A stretch of DNA of 64,000 bases from positions 147,799 through 211,798 of the forward strand of contig JACRBL010000036.1 in NCBI GenBank assembly GCA_016234485.1. Reading direction: 5' to 3'. Position 1 is the stretch's first letter. Each line of letters starts with the position of its first letter. The notes under the pieces are model-generated. The model did not search any database. It was not told the DNA's origin and saw only the letters and a list, made by a program, of their open reading frames with translations. A program made the translations under genes and the position numbers. Shown here piece after piece: positions 8,823 to 22,530 of this stretch. This DNA is from Chloroflexota bacterium (GTDB lineage Bacteria > Chloroflexota > Anaerolineae > Anaerolineales > Villigracilaceae).

Positions 8823-9707
8823 TTAGGGTTTGAATTCGATGGTGTGGGTGATGCACTCGCCGAGAAGACCTGGCTTGGTACAGAGTTTGATGGTGGCCTT
8901 GATTTCGTGGTTGTTGGGGTTGTGCGCGAAGGCCGGCCCGCTGAGGATGGTGGATTTGCCCGGCTCGAGGCTGAGGATGATGCTTGAGGAGACGCACCCA
9001 CCCAAGTCGGTGAATCCATCGCCCGCGCCACTGACGGCGATGCCGTTGCTGATGTCTTTGACGACGATGGAATAGGATTTGAAGGCGAAGGGGCCGATAT
9101 TGGTGAGTTTGAATTCAAGCCACCAGCCTACGCAAGAGTCCATACCAGCGTATTTGATCTCAAAGTCGGGCTTGGGCGTGGGTGTGGGCGGAGGGGTGAA
9201 GACCGGCAGGGCCGCGAAGTTGCCGTTGACGGTGGCGTATTGCCCGGTGACCCAGCAGAAAAGGTTGGGGTTTTCGGGCAGGCGGATGTACCAATAATTG
9301 TTGGCGGTATTGCGCCCATAAACTTCGGCGACCTGGCCGATGTAAAGCCCGCCAATATAATCATAGACTCGGCCCGGGCCGACGCGGCAGTTTGTGTCCA
9401 CCGTTACGCTGAGGGTGACCGCCGCGTTGGTGCTGGTGAACGCGGCCGTGGGCGAAAGGGTGAACGTGGGCGAGGCCGTGACCGACGGGGTGGCAGTTTC
9501 CGCGGGCGGGTTGACGGGAGGCGGTTGTTCTTGCTGTCCCTGCGTGGGGGCCAGCGTCTGGTTCACGACCGCGGCGATGGTCTGCGCGGCGGCGGTGAAG
9601 TTGGCGCCCGGGTCTTGCGTGGCGGGTTGGACATATTGCAGGTTACAGGCCAGCGCGGCAATCGTCAACACGGCCACAAACAAAGCGAAGCGATTTCGTT
9701 TTTGCAT
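8823..9707 (-). CDS. Secreted lipoprotein with SH3-like region and Pro/Thr-rich linker
   Basis: Lipobox-like LTIAALACNLQ; PSVTASPTFTLSPT linker; CRVGPGRVYDYIGGLYIGQVAEVYGRN (bacterial SH3-like). Confidence 0.7.
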   Translation of the reverse strand: MQKRNRFALFVAVLTIAALACNLQYVQPATQDPGANFTAAAQTIAAVVNQTLAPTQGQQEQPPPVNPPAETATPSVTASPTFTLSPTAAFTSTNAAVTLSVTVDTNCRVGPGRVYDYIGGLYIGQVAEVYGRNTANNYWYIRLPENPNLFCWVTGQYATVNGNFAALPVFTPPPTPTPKPDFEIKYAGMDSCVGWWLEFKLTNIGPFAFKSYSIVVKDISNGIAVSGAGDGFTDLGGCVSSSIILSLEPGKSTILSGPAFAHNPNNHEIKATIKLCTKPGLLGECITHTIEFKP

Positions 9708-9772
9708 TCTTCCTCCGATAAAGGGTGGCTATTCATATCCAGTATAACCGCGCGGGAAAATTTTGCAAGTAA

Positions 9773-9806
9773 AAAACGAGATGCCCCTTTCGGAGCATCT
9801 CGTTTT
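9773..9806 (-). terminator. Rho-independent terminator downstream of rpoC
   Basis: AAAACGAGATGC/GCATCTCGTTTT stem, loop CCCTTTCGGA, followed by a U-tract on the minus strand, 20 bp after the rpoC stop. Confidence 0.85.
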
Positions 9807-9827
9807 ATCCATGTACGTTTTTGTCGT

Positions 9828-14078
<4,251 letters not shown>

Positions 14079-14104
14079 TGAGTCCTCTCCTCGAGTAAAG
14101 AGTC

Positions 14105-14157
14105 CAGGTTACCGAACCTGTTTGTCCACGCGGCGAATGGAGCGCCATAGAGACAAA
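14105..14157 (-). promoter_or_regulatory. Structured rpoC 5-prime leader (tandem hairpins)
   Basis: CAGGTT-ACCG-AACCTG (14105-14120), then TTTGTC/GACAAA (14121-14157) enclosing GGCG/CGCC. Confidence 0.5.
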
Positions 14158-14162
14158 CAAAG

Positions 14163-14200
14163 GCAAGCGCTTTGAGACCATTTTTATCTCAAGCGCTTGC
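14163..14200 (-). terminator. Strong hairpin between creatininase-family gene and rpoC (terminator or attenuator)
   Basis: GCAAGCGCTTTGAGA ... TCTCAAGCGCTTGC, near-perfect 14-bp stem with a short loop; T-rich on both sides. Confidence 0.6.
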
Positions 14201-14273
14201 TGTTTTTATGTTCGGTTTTCGATTTATCCAACGGGCGATATTATAGCCGCGCGCGGGGATTCGTGCAAGGGGT

Positions 14274-14960
14274 TTAGTTGAAATTCAATAAAAGTAGGAC
14301 ATCCCTCAACGTCGCCTCAAACACCTCGTGCATGATCTCCTCGCTGACGCGATACTTGCCCCCAAACGACCCGTCCCCATAGACCTGACGCGCGGTGGCC
14401 GCGTCCATGATGGCGCTCGGCACGGACGGGGGAGTCTTGTCCGCTTCGGGCAGGTCGCTGACGATGGTGAACGGGAAGGCTTCCAACCAATTGGCGTGTG
14501 TCGGCTTGATGTTGTGTTTGACGGCCACGGCCTCCAGCGAGTGGGACGTCCACCAGTCGTACCAATTGAGTTTGAGGTCGCGCAGGCTGTCGTTGACCTC
14601 GTGCAGGTGGTTGCGCGCGGGCGAGTTGCCGCCGTGTCCGTTCAGGATGAGGATGCGGCGGAATCCGCTTCGATACGCGGAGCGGACAACGTCCTCCACG
14701 GCGGCGATCAGCGTGGAGACGCGCAGGCTGATTGTGCCGGGGTATTCGAGAAAGTAATGAGAGAAGCCAAAATTCAAAGGTGGCGCGACCAACACCCCCG
14801 TCTGTTGCGAGGCGGAATCGGCCAGGGCGAGGGGAATCTTGATGTCGGTCAACAGGCTGAGGTAGCCGTGCTGTTCGCACGCGCCGAGGACGATCATCAG
14901 GCGATCATCCTCTTTGAGGTATTTTTCGACATCCATCCAATTGAGGTCTTCGAGGCGCAT
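14274..14960 (-). CDS. Creatininase-family amidohydrolase
   Basis: VLGACEQHGYLSLLTDIKIPLA; PPLNFGFSHYFLEYPGTISL; ILILNGHGGNSPAR. Confidence 0.88.
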   Translation of the reverse strand: MRLEDLNWMDVEKYLKEDDRLMIVLGACEQHGYLSLLTDIKIPLALADSASQQTGVLVAPPLNFGFSHYFLEYPGTISLRVSTLIAAVEDVVRSAYRSGFRRILILNGHGGNSPARNHLHEVNDSLRDLKLNWYDWWTSHSLEAVAVKHNIKPTHANWLEAFPFTIVSDLPEADKTPPSVPSAIMDAATARQVYGDGSFGGKYRVSEEIMHEVFEATLRDVLLLLNFN

Positions 14961-14980
14961 GAAAGTCTCCAGTAGATTCA

Positions 14981-15098
14981 CCCGTCATTGCGAGGAGGGC
15001 GCTCTTCCCGACGAAGCAATCTCCTGATCGTGCGCGGGGATTGCTCCCTGGCGCCGCCCGCCAGGGCAGGTGTCGCAGCAAACGCTCGCAATGACGGG
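14981..15098. repeat. CGTCATTGCGAG palindromic repeat, copy B (with inserted GC hairpin module)
   Basis: Same termini; 28-bp insert CCCTGGCGCCGCCCGCCAGGGCAGGTGT at 15046-15073. Confidence 0.92.
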
Positions 15099-15139
15099 TG
15101 GTTAGTGTTGGTTGAATCAAACAGTGATAACCAACTAAT

Positions 15140-15330
15140 TTATGTCGGCGTGGCCGTGGGCGTTTCGGTGGGCGTGGGCGAGGGAGTCTCCGTCTCGGTG
15201 GGCGGAATCTCGGTCGGCGTCGGCGTCGGCGTTTCGGTGGGGACGTCCGTCGGTGGGACGGGTGTATCGGTAGGAGGCGGCGGCTTGGTGGGATGATCCG
15301 TCGGTGGGACAGGCGTGCGCGTGGGGCGGC
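15140..15330 (-). repeat. Low-complexity Thr/Pro-rich coding repeat (PBP C-terminal tail)
   Basis: Degenerate GTCGGCGTN/GTSGGTGGG iterations encoding TPTPTE/PPTDTP. Confidence 0.8.
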
Positions 15331-18283
15331 GCGTGGGCTCTTCGGATGGCGGACCGGGAAGTTGCAGATTAAATTGCAAAAGTTTTTCAGCGACCGCGTT
15401 GTTGGGACCCGCCACGCGCAGGCGAAGGAAGATTGTCCCGTTTGGCATACCGCTTAAATCAATAATGGCAAGCGTCCCATCACGGACGGGTTGTCCGCTT
15501 TGGACGACCAGAATCCAATTGCCTGGATCGTCAATAGACGCCATCTCCAGCGCCCAGCCGCGGAACGCCGCGGATGCATCGGCGGAGCCGCGCACTTCGA
15601 TGAGATGCGTTGTGATCACATCTCCATTTCTGATGTTGGTAAATTCCAAAATCGGATGCGGATCGTTGGCGGTGCATTCGCGATCGGGTGCGAAGACGAC
15701 TTCATTCGACGGCAGGTCGTTCGATTCGAGCCAGGCGCGTCCCTGCGCGGTTTCGAGCCACTTGCGCCCCCACGGATCGTCCACGCGGATGGCCATGGTC
15801 TCCTCGGCAAATTCCTCGCCGCAGGCGGGAGAGGCTTCGAGGCCCGACCATAGGTCAATTTTGATTCGGCGGAACAAGTCCTTGCTGGCAGGCAGGGGCG
15901 GTTGATCGGACGCAAAATATTCGGAGCGCTGTCCGCCGCGGCACCATTGCGAGGGTTCCGTTCCCGAAAGCGCGCAGATCACTTTTTCCACGATGCCCGC
16001 GGGCGGCGCGAATCCGCGCAAGTTGCCTCCGCTGACAATCGGCGCGGCGTATTGCATGAACTGACTCCAGATCGGCGCGGCGCCCGAGGAGCCTGTGGTG
16101 TTGGTCATCGGGGTGTAGTCCGCGTTGCCGATCCAGACGCCCACCACCAGGTCGGGGGTGTAGCCGAGCGTCCAGTTGTCGAAGACCAGTTCCGCCGCGT
16201 CCCCGCGCGCTGTCCCGCTGGTGCCGGTCTTCGCGGCGGCGGGGAAGGGCAGATTCAAAACGGAGTTGCGTCCAAACATCCACGAGCGCGCTTCGTTGTC
16301 CGAAAGGATCGAGGAAATGAGAAACGCGTGCTCAGGGCGGATCGTCTGCTCGCCCGCGGGCGTTTTGTATTCGTCAATGATGTTGCCTTCAAAATCGGTG
16401 ACTTTTAAAATCGCGACGGGCGGGACTTTCTTGCCCTCGTTCGCGAACACCGAATAGGCGGACGCCATCTCGATCAGGCTGACCTCGCCCCCGCCGAGCG
16501 TCAACGCGAGACCGTAATCGGGCGCGGTCAGCGACGTGATTCCCAGCCGTTCGGCCATCGCGATCATGCCGTCCTTCTGTGGCGTGGACGGGTCATCGTA
16601 GACGCCGACGAAGTTCAGCGTTTTGACCGCGGGAATGTTAAACGAGTTTGCCAGCGCCACGCGCACCGTGACAGGGCCGTGCGCTTTGCCGTCGTAATTG
16701 GTGGGGATATAGGGCGGGCGCGTGTCAGTGGGCAGGCCAGAGGGAGGAAACTCACTTGGCACGTCCCAGAGGAGAGTCGAGGCTGTCCAACCTTTTTCGA
16801 AGGCGGCCACGTACGCGATGGGTTTAATGGAAGAACCTGGCTGGCGCGTGGGACTGACCGCCATGTTGATCTGTCCGCTGATGGCGTCGTTATTGAAATC
16901 GGGCGAGCCGACCATCGCGAGAATCTCGCCCGTGGACGGTTTGATCGCGACCAGCGCGCCGTTGTGTGCGTTGTTGGGCGCGAGCGCCGCGACCTGTTCG
17001 GTGACGATGCGCTGGGCTTCATCCTGCAATTGCGGGTCGAGCGTTGTCCAAACCGTGAAGCCAGAGCGGTAGATGGTCTGCGCGTCGTAGTTGGTTTCGA
17101 GGATGCTCCGCACGTAGTTGACCCAATGCGGATAGCGCATGTTGTATTCTGGCACGGGGAAAGTGAAATTGCGAATCTCGTCCGCAGCGAGGGTGGCGGA
17201 GGTCGCGTCCACGCAGACGGGTTCTTCGGGGCGATTGCTAACCTCGATACAATTCTGCTCCGCGCTGATGGTGAACATCAAAACGAGTACCTGCTCGTGG
17301 CGGATCAACGTGTCTTCGGGATTGGTGTAAATATCGTAGATCGCGGGCGATTGCGGAAGCCCCGCAATGAAGGTGGCCTGTGCGAGAGTCAACTTGTCGG
17401 CGGTGGTGTGGAAGTAGGTCTCGGCCGCGGCTTCGATGCCGTAGGCGAGATTGCCGTAATAAATTTCGTTGAGATAGAGTTCGAGGATTTCGTCTTTGGA
17501 ATAGCGGCGCGTGATTTCCGCGGCGAGGACGATCTCACGCGCCTTGCGCGAGACGGTGCGCTGGGCGCGTTCTTCGGGCGTGAGCAAAAGGGCGCGCGCC
17601 AATTGTTGCGTGATCGTGGACGCGCCGCCGCCCTCCCCGCCTGTGCGATAGTTTTCCCACAAGGCACGCACGATCGCCCAAAAGTCGAAGCCTGGGTGGT
17701 TGTAAAAATCCTGGTCTTCGGTGGCGATGGTGGCCGCGACCGCGTAGGGAGAAATTTTATCGAGGGGGACGTAGGTGCGACGTCCCGCGTTGGGATCGAG
17801 TATTTCGTAGAGCGGCGCGCCGTTTCGGTCGAGGATGCGCGTGGTCTCGAATTGCGAAGCGCGCGAGCGTAGGTCGTCCACGGAGGGGAGAGTCCGCGCG
17901 ATGGAGTAGTAACTTAAGACCGCAATCGTGACGGCAATCAACGCAAAGACCACGCCCGCGAAGAACAGACCGATGATGCCATACACGGCGCATCCCCACA
18001 ACTTTTGCGGATCGATCGAAGACGGCGGGGGAGCCTGTCGGCGCGCCGCGGCGGGACGGACGGGTTGCGAGGGCGTCTTGTACGCGGCGGGCGTGACGCG
18101 CGTGCCTTCGGTGTCGATCTCGTCCACGCGGCGGGGGAGGGGCATGTTGTCGGCGTCGAGGCGCGGGCGGGAGATCTGCCCTTCGTAGACGCGCGGCCGC
18201 TGTCCCGTGGCGCGATGCGGGGTGATGTCGTTTTGGGTGAAGGCTTCAGAGTCCAGGAGTCGCTTGCGGTCGTCTTCGGTCAT
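15140..18283 (-). CDS. Class A penicillin-binding protein (PBP1A-type) with Thr/Pro-rich tail
   Basis: ATIATEDQDFYNHPGFD (GT51), STITQQLARALL, RQPGSSIKPIAYVAAFE (SxxK), AAKTGTSGTARGD (KTG), C-terminal TPTPTEIPPTETETPSPTPTETP. Confidence 0.96.
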   Translation of the reverse strand: MTEDDRKRLLDSEAFTQNDITPHRATGQRPRVYEGQISRPRLDADNMPLPRRVDEIDTEGTRVTPAAYKTPSQPVRPAAARRQAPPPSSIDPQKLWGCAVYGIIGLFFAGVVFALIAVTIAVLSYYSIARTLPSVDDLRSRASQFETTRILDRNGAPLYEILDPNAGRRTYVPLDKISPYAVAATIATEDQDFYNHPGFDFWAIVRALWENYRTGGEGGGASTITQQLARALLLTPEERAQRTVSRKAREIVLAAEITRRYSKDEILELYLNEIYYGNLAYGIEAAAETYFHTTADKLTLAQATFIAGLPQSPAIYDIYTNPEDTLIRHEQVLVLMFTISAEQNCIEVSNRPEEPVCVDATSATLAADEIRNFTFPVPEYNMRYPHWVNYVRSILETNYDAQTIYRSGFTVWTTLDPQLQDEAQRIVTEQVAALAPNNAHNGALVAIKPSTGEILAMVGSPDFNNDAISGQINMAVSPTRQPGSSIKPIAYVAAFEKGWTASTLLWDVPSEFPPSGLPTDTRPPYIPTNYDGKAHGPVTVRVALANSFNIPAVKTLNFVGVYDDPSTPQKDGMIAMAERLGITSLTAPDYGLALTLGGGEVSLIEMASAYSVFANEGKKVPPVAILKVTDFEGNIIDEYKTPAGEQTIRPEHAFLISSILSDNEARSWMFGRNSVLNLPFPAAAKTGTSGTARGDAAELVFDNWTLGYTPDLVVGVWIGNADYTPMTNTTGSSGAAPIWSQFMQYAAPIVSGGNLRGFAPPAGIVEKVICALSGTEPSQWCRGGQRSEYFASDQPPLPASKDLFRRIKIDLWSGLEASPACGEEFAEETMAIRVDDPWGRKWLETAQGRAWLESNDLPSNEVVFAPDRECTANDPHPILEFTNIRNGDVITTHLIEVRGSADASAAFRGWALEMASIDDPGNWILVVQSGQPVRDGTLAIIDLSGMPNGTIFLRLRVAGPNNAVAEKLLQFNLQLPGPPSEEPTRRPTRTPVPPTDHPTKPPPPTDTPVPPTDVPTETPTPTPTEIPPTETETPSPTPTETPTATPT

Positions 18284-18297
18284 AAATTACCTTTGAA

Positions 18298-18363
18298 CCG
18301 CGAAGACCGCTAAGAGCGCGAAGAAAATCAAAAATGCTTTGCGGACTTTGCGTGCTTAGCGGT
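18298..18363. repeat. 9-bp inverted array (CCGCGAAGA / CTTTGCGGA)
   Basis: CCGCGAAGA|CCGCTAAGA|GCGCGAAGA ... CTTTGCGGA|CTTTGCGTG|CTTAGCGGT. Confidence 0.9.
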
Positions 18364-18372
18364 AAGTTGAAT

Positions 18373-18819
18373 TTAAGGTTTAGACGCCACCAGGACGGCG
18401 AGAGTTCCGCGCATGAGGGTTTCGTCTTTTTGATTTTTCACTTCGAGCGCGACCCAAGCCTGTCCGCCGCCGATGCGCGGCATGGCCTTGAGCTCTTTGG
18501 CTTCCATTTCCACGTGGATGGTGTCGCCGATGAAGACGGGCTTGATGAATTTCCATTCCACGATCTCGCGGAAGGCGAGGACTGTGCCTTCGAGGACGCC
18601 CGTCCGCATGAGCAAGCCCACGCCGATGGACAGGCCGAGCAGTCCGTGCGCGATGCGCTGACCGAACTGCGTCCCCGCCGCGAAGGCCGCGTCGGTGTGG
18701 ATCTGATTGTAATCGCCCGTCAGCCCCGCGAAGGACATAATATCGCCTTCGGTGACGGTGCGACCGACGCTGGTGATCTTTTGTCCAACAACAAATTCTT
18801 CAAAATACATACCTGGCAT
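18373..18819 (-). CDS. MaoC-like dehydratase
   Basis: MYFEEFVVGQKITSVGRTVTEGDIMSFAGLTGDYNQIHTDAAFA hot-dog fold signature. Confidence 0.92.
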   Translation of the reverse strand: MPGMYFEEFVVGQKITSVGRTVTEGDIMSFAGLTGDYNQIHTDAAFAAGTQFGQRIAHGLLGLSIGVGLLMRTGVLEGTVLAFREIVEWKFIKPVFIGDTIHVEMEAKELKAMPRIGGGQAWVALEVKNQKDETLMRGTLAVLVASKP

Positions 18820-18855
18820 GATGAATCTCCTTATTGTTTATTCGTTTGTTTGATT

Positions 18856-18945
18856 CCGTCATTGCGAGGAGGGCGTTTTTCCCGACGAAGCAATCTCCTC
18901 AACGTGGTAAGGGATTGCTTCGGGAAAATCACCCTCGCAATGACG
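18856..18945. repeat. CGTCATTGCGAG palindromic repeat, copy C
   Basis: CCGTCATTGCGAGGAGGGCG...GAAGCAATCTCC...GGGATTGCTTC...CCTCGCAATGACG. Confidence 0.92.
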
Positions 18946-18965
18946 AACAAGAGGAACTCCGAATA

Positions 18966-19892
18966 TCAGTAATCCTTTCGATACACAAGCACATCCTGGA
19001 TCACTTGAAAATCGAACGACTCATACAACCGAAACGCGGTGTTTCGATAACTGTCCGTTTCCAAAAAGATATTGTGCGCGCCGAGCGCTTGGAGTCTGCG
19101 CAAACCTTCAGAAAAGGCAACGCGTCCCAACGCGTATTGGCGGAAATCCTTGTGACAGCCCAGCGGCTCCACGTGTCCTTCCTTCGTTGCATCGTCGAAC
19201 CAGCAAATGCAGAACGCGACCAGTTGTCCGCTGGGAGATTCGATCACCAGATCCAGTTCGGGCTTGTAGTCGGGATGTTGAATCGTCCGCCTGCGCCAAT
19301 CCAGGGTCATGTTCTTGCTTCCAAAGACAGAGCGGTGCAACTCAACATACTGCTCCGCTTCCTTCTCTCCCGCCAGTGGACGGACGGTGAACCCCGCGGG
19401 CGGTTGATACACTTTGACGGGCGCGTCCCCCGAACGTCGCATCAAAACCTTTGACCACGGATCTTCGGCTACATTCGATTGATCTTGAAACCCCGCCCGC
19501 TCCAACGCGCGCATGCGCTCGGCCTGTCCTGAAAACGTGCAGAAGAACCAGCAAGAGTGTCCATGCTCCGTGCCCAAAATCCGATTGGCGTGTTGGTCTG
19601 TCCAATCAAGGATCTCTGGGAACACAGCCGATTCCGCTTCTGCGTGGCAGGCATAGTCAATCGTCCAAAACGGGGTGTTAAACACAACCCAGGCCAGCAT
19701 CTGTCCATGCTCATCAAACCATAGGCGGACGTTTTCGGGATCGTCCAGCGCCCACGAGCTGAAGCGATAGGGGAGATCGATCACATGGAGGTTGTTTTCT
19801 GCGAACTGGCGCGCAAGCGCCGACATGAGCGCCTTGTCCTGCTTGCCAGAATAATTGCGTTGAGTGATTTTCATTAGAATCCTTTTTGTCAA
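18966..19892 (-). CDS. GNAT-family N-acetyltransferase
   Basis: EGHVEPLGCHKDFRQYALGRVAFSEGLRRLQALGAHNIFLET ... YESFDFQ GNAT C-terminal motif. Confidence 0.8.
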   Translation of the reverse strand: MTKRILMKITQRNYSGKQDKALMSALARQFAENNLHVIDLPYRFSSWALDDPENVRLWFDEHGQMLAWVVFNTPFWTIDYACHAEAESAVFPEILDWTDQHANRILGTEHGHSCWFFCTFSGQAERMRALERAGFQDQSNVAEDPWSKVLMRRSGDAPVKVYQPPAGFTVRPLAGEKEAEQYVELHRSVFGSKNMTLDWRRRTIQHPDYKPELDLVIESPSGQLVAFCICWFDDATKEGHVEPLGCHKDFRQYALGRVAFSEGLRRLQALGAHNIFLETDSYRNTAFRLYESFDFQVIQDVLVYRKDY

Positions 19893-19893
19893 A

Positions 19894-20040
19894 TTCAGTA
19901 AATCACAGATTCCTCGTCATTGCGAGGAGGGTGATCTTCCCGACGAAGCAATCTCCGCGCCGTGGGAGGGGATTGCTTCGCAAAAAGCGCTCGCAATGAC
20001 GGGCTGTCAGTGGTGTTTGAATCAAACCGTGATTTACTGA
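19894..20040. repeat. CGTCATTGCGAG palindromic repeat, copy D, with outer TCAGTAAATCAC/GTGATTTACTGA inverted repeat
   Basis: Core 19915-20003 plus outer arms TCAGTAAATCAC and GTGATTTACTGA (perfect 12-bp inverted repeat). Confidence 0.9.
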
Positions 20041-20080
20041 AACTACCAGACTACGCGACCACTTGACTATCGGACTAAAT
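20041..20080. repeat. 8-bp tandem array O3
   Basis: AACTACCA|GACTACGC|GACCACTT|GACTATCG|GACTAAAT. Confidence 0.85.
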
Positions 20081-20101
20081 TATATCTGCTAAAATACAGC
20101 C

Positions 20102-22471
20102 ATGCGCGACTGGAATCTAACATCAGGCGACCCACTCCATCTAACCCTCGCGGCGGACTTTCGCTTCGGCGGCGTGGACTATCTCAACGACCAAATCTGG
20201 GAACTCGACTTCGCTTCGGGCGAGCCACGCTCCCTTTCGCTTCGCACCACCTTCGGCCTGCGCGCCCGTTCGATGCGCGTCTTCCCCCGTTTCGGCGAGG
20301 GACGCGGCATCGTGACCGACCCCGCCAAATTCGTGCGCGCGCCGCGGCTCAAAAAGTTTTATCCCAACTTCCTCGAACTCGATTTCTCCCCGCTCGAAAA
20401 TCTCGACGTGACCGCCGAATTTTGGGCGGCTGGCTCGCAGGTGATCGCGGGGCGTTACACCCTCGTCAATTGCGGCCCGAAGGCGCGCAAGATCCGCCTC
20501 GAGCTGTGCGCCATCCTTGCTCCGCTCGATGGACAGGCCTTCTTCGCCGCGCAATCGCAGATGGTCAACGTGGTGACAGGGACAACGGGCGGACTCGCCC
20601 CGCTTCTTTACATGACGGGAGGGCCGAACTCCATTACCGCGCCGTATCCTGCGCTGACGGTGGAACTCGACCTCGCGCCCAACGCCTCGCGATCGATCGC
20701 GTGGGCGCTGGCCGCGCTCGCCGCCTCGGGACCTTCCTACGAGTTGGCGCGCAAGACCGTGGCGCGCAACTGGGACGCCGAAAAAGCCCGCATCGAAATG
20801 TCCGCCGAGTCGCAGACGATGGAAATCGAAACAGGCGACCCCGATTGGGACGCGGCCTTCGCATTTACTCAGACCGCCGCGTTGCGTTCCTTCCTCCCTG
20901 CCAGCGAGACGCTCCCCAACCCATCCTTCGTGCTGACGCGCGCGCCCGATCACGGCTTCTCGCGCAAAGGCGACGGAGCCGATTACCCCCTCGGTTGGGC
21001 GGGACAGAGTCCGCTCGAGGCGTACGCGCTGGCGAGTCTCCTCCCTGGCGCGCCGCAATACGCCAAAGGCCTGCTCCGAAATTTTCTCTCCACGCAAAAT
21101 GAAGATGGTTTTGTGGATCTGCGTCCTGGCCTGGCGGGTCAACGCGCCAAGATGCTGGCCGCGCCGTTGCTCGCATCCCTCGCGTGGCAAACCTATCAAG
21201 CCTCCAACGACGACGCCTTCCTCGCCGAAGTTTTCCCCTCGCTCTTAAAATTTTTCTGGAACTGGTTCTCGCCCGCCCACGACCGCGACCGCGACGGCCT
21301 GCCCGAATGGGATCACCTCCTGCAAACGGGCTGGGATGAGAATCCGCTCTTCGATGTCTGGAATCCCTGGTCGCAGGGCATGGACATCGGCGCGGCGGAG
21401 AATCCGAGTCTCTACGCGATGCTGGCGCGCGAAGCGGCCTGTCTCATTTTGATCGCGGAAAAACTTGGCCGCGGCAACGAAGTGACGCTCGTCCAACATC
21501 AAGCCGAACTGCTCGATAACGCCGTCGCTGCGAGTTGGGATGAATCCGCCGCGCTGTATTCGTATCGCGACCTCGTCACACGTCTCAGCCTGGCGGGTCA
21601 GGTCGTGGCGAAGGGCAAAGGCCGCGCCGCGCTCAAGCCGAAGAAAGAGTTCGAACGTCCCGTCCGCCTGCTGATCGAGATTCAGTCCAAAAGTCCCGCG
21701 GCGAAGCGGCCTGAGATCCGTCTGGCAGAAATGGCGACGAAGGAACCTGTCGAGGTCATCGCACCCGAACAGTTCGTGTGGCGAAGCGGCGGTCTCGTCG
21801 CGACCACGCGCAACGTCTATGAAAAACTCGGCCGCGTGGATGTGATCGGTCTCGACGCGGCGGACAAGATCGTCGTCCGCGCCATTGACCTGACCGCGCA
21901 GGATCACACGCTCCTGCTCCCGCTCTGGGCGGGCCTGCCCGACCAGCAACGCGCACAGACCATGATCGGACGCGCCCTGCTCGACGCCTCGCGCTTCGAC
22001 AAACCGTTTGGCCTGCCCGCGCTCGCCTCCTGCCCGACCGAGAAAGCGGACGCGGTTTGCTCGAGCGTTCACCTACGCTTCAACCAACTCATCGGCGAGG
22101 GACTGCTCGCCTACGGATTCCACACCGAGGCCGCGCGCCTGGTGGAACACATCATGGCCGCGGTCGTGAAGAATCTCAAAGAGACGCGCGCCTTCCACCA
22201 GCGTCATCACGCCGAAACGGGCGCGCCCATCGGCGAGCGTCACGCGCTGACAGGTCTCGCGCCGCTCGGACTCTTTTTGCAAACGCTGAGTGTCACGATC
22301 CACTCCGCGACGCGCGTTCGGCTCGAAGGCAAGAACCCCTTCCCCTGGCCTGTGACGATCCGCTATCGAGGCCTGACGGTGAAGCGCGGACTCGAATCCA
22401 CCGAAGTGATTTTCGCGAATGGCAAATCCGTGATGGTAATGGATTCAAAGCCGTGCATCGTCGCGTTATAA
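20102..22471 (+). CDS. Glycoside hydrolase, GH63/MGH1-like or amylo-alpha-1,6-glucosidase-like
   Basis: 789 aa; FLSTQNEDGFVDLRPG, DRDRDGLPEWDHLLQTGWDENPLFD (alpha/alpha barrel glycosidase-like). Confidence 0.72.
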   Translation: MRDWNLTSGDPLHLTLAADFRFGGVDYLNDQIWELDFASGEPRSLSLRTTFGLRARSMRVFPRFGEGRGIVTDPAKFVRAPRLKKFYPNFLELDFSPLENLDVTAEFWAAGSQVIAGRYTLVNCGPKARKIRLELCAILAPLDGQAFFAAQSQMVNVVTGTTGGLAPLLYMTGGPNSITAPYPALTVELDLAPNASRSIAWALAALAASGPSYELARKTVARNWDAEKARIEMSAESQTMEIETGDPDWDAAFAFTQTAALRSFLPASETLPNPSFVLTRAPDHGFSRKGDGADYPLGWAGQSPLEAYALASLLPGAPQYAKGLLRNFLSTQNEDGFVDLRPGLAGQRAKMLAAPLLASLAWQTYQASNDDAFLAEVFPSLLKFFWNWFSPAHDRDRDGLPEWDHLLQTGWDENPLFDVWNPWSQGMDIGAAENPSLYAMLAREAACLILIAEKLGRGNEVTLVQHQAELLDNAVAASWDESAALYSYRDLVTRLSLAGQVVAKGKGRAALKPKKEFERPVRLLIEIQSKSPAAKRPEIRLAEMATKEPVEVIAPEQFVWRSGGLVATTRNVYEKLGRVDVIGLDAADKIVVRAIDLTAQDHTLLLPLWAGLPDQQRAQTMIGRALLDASRFDKPFGLPALASCPTEKADAVCSSVHLRFNQLIGEGLLAYGFHTEAARLVEHIMAAVVKNLKETRAFHQRHHAETGAPIGERHALTGLAPLGLFLQTLSVTIHSATRVRLEGKNPFPWPVTIRYRGLTVKRGLESTEVIFANGKSVMVMDSKPCIVAL

Positions 22472-22530
22472 CATGCGATAGCGCTTGTCTTTCGCGGGGA
22501 CTACGGTAAAATTTCTCCGAGAGAAAACAT

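Noticed and set aside
15140-15330. Thr/Pro-coding GTCGGCGT repeats as a member of the 7/8/9-bp arrays
   Set aside because: Period follows codons for TPTP-rich tail and is common in secreted proteins; not the same architecture.
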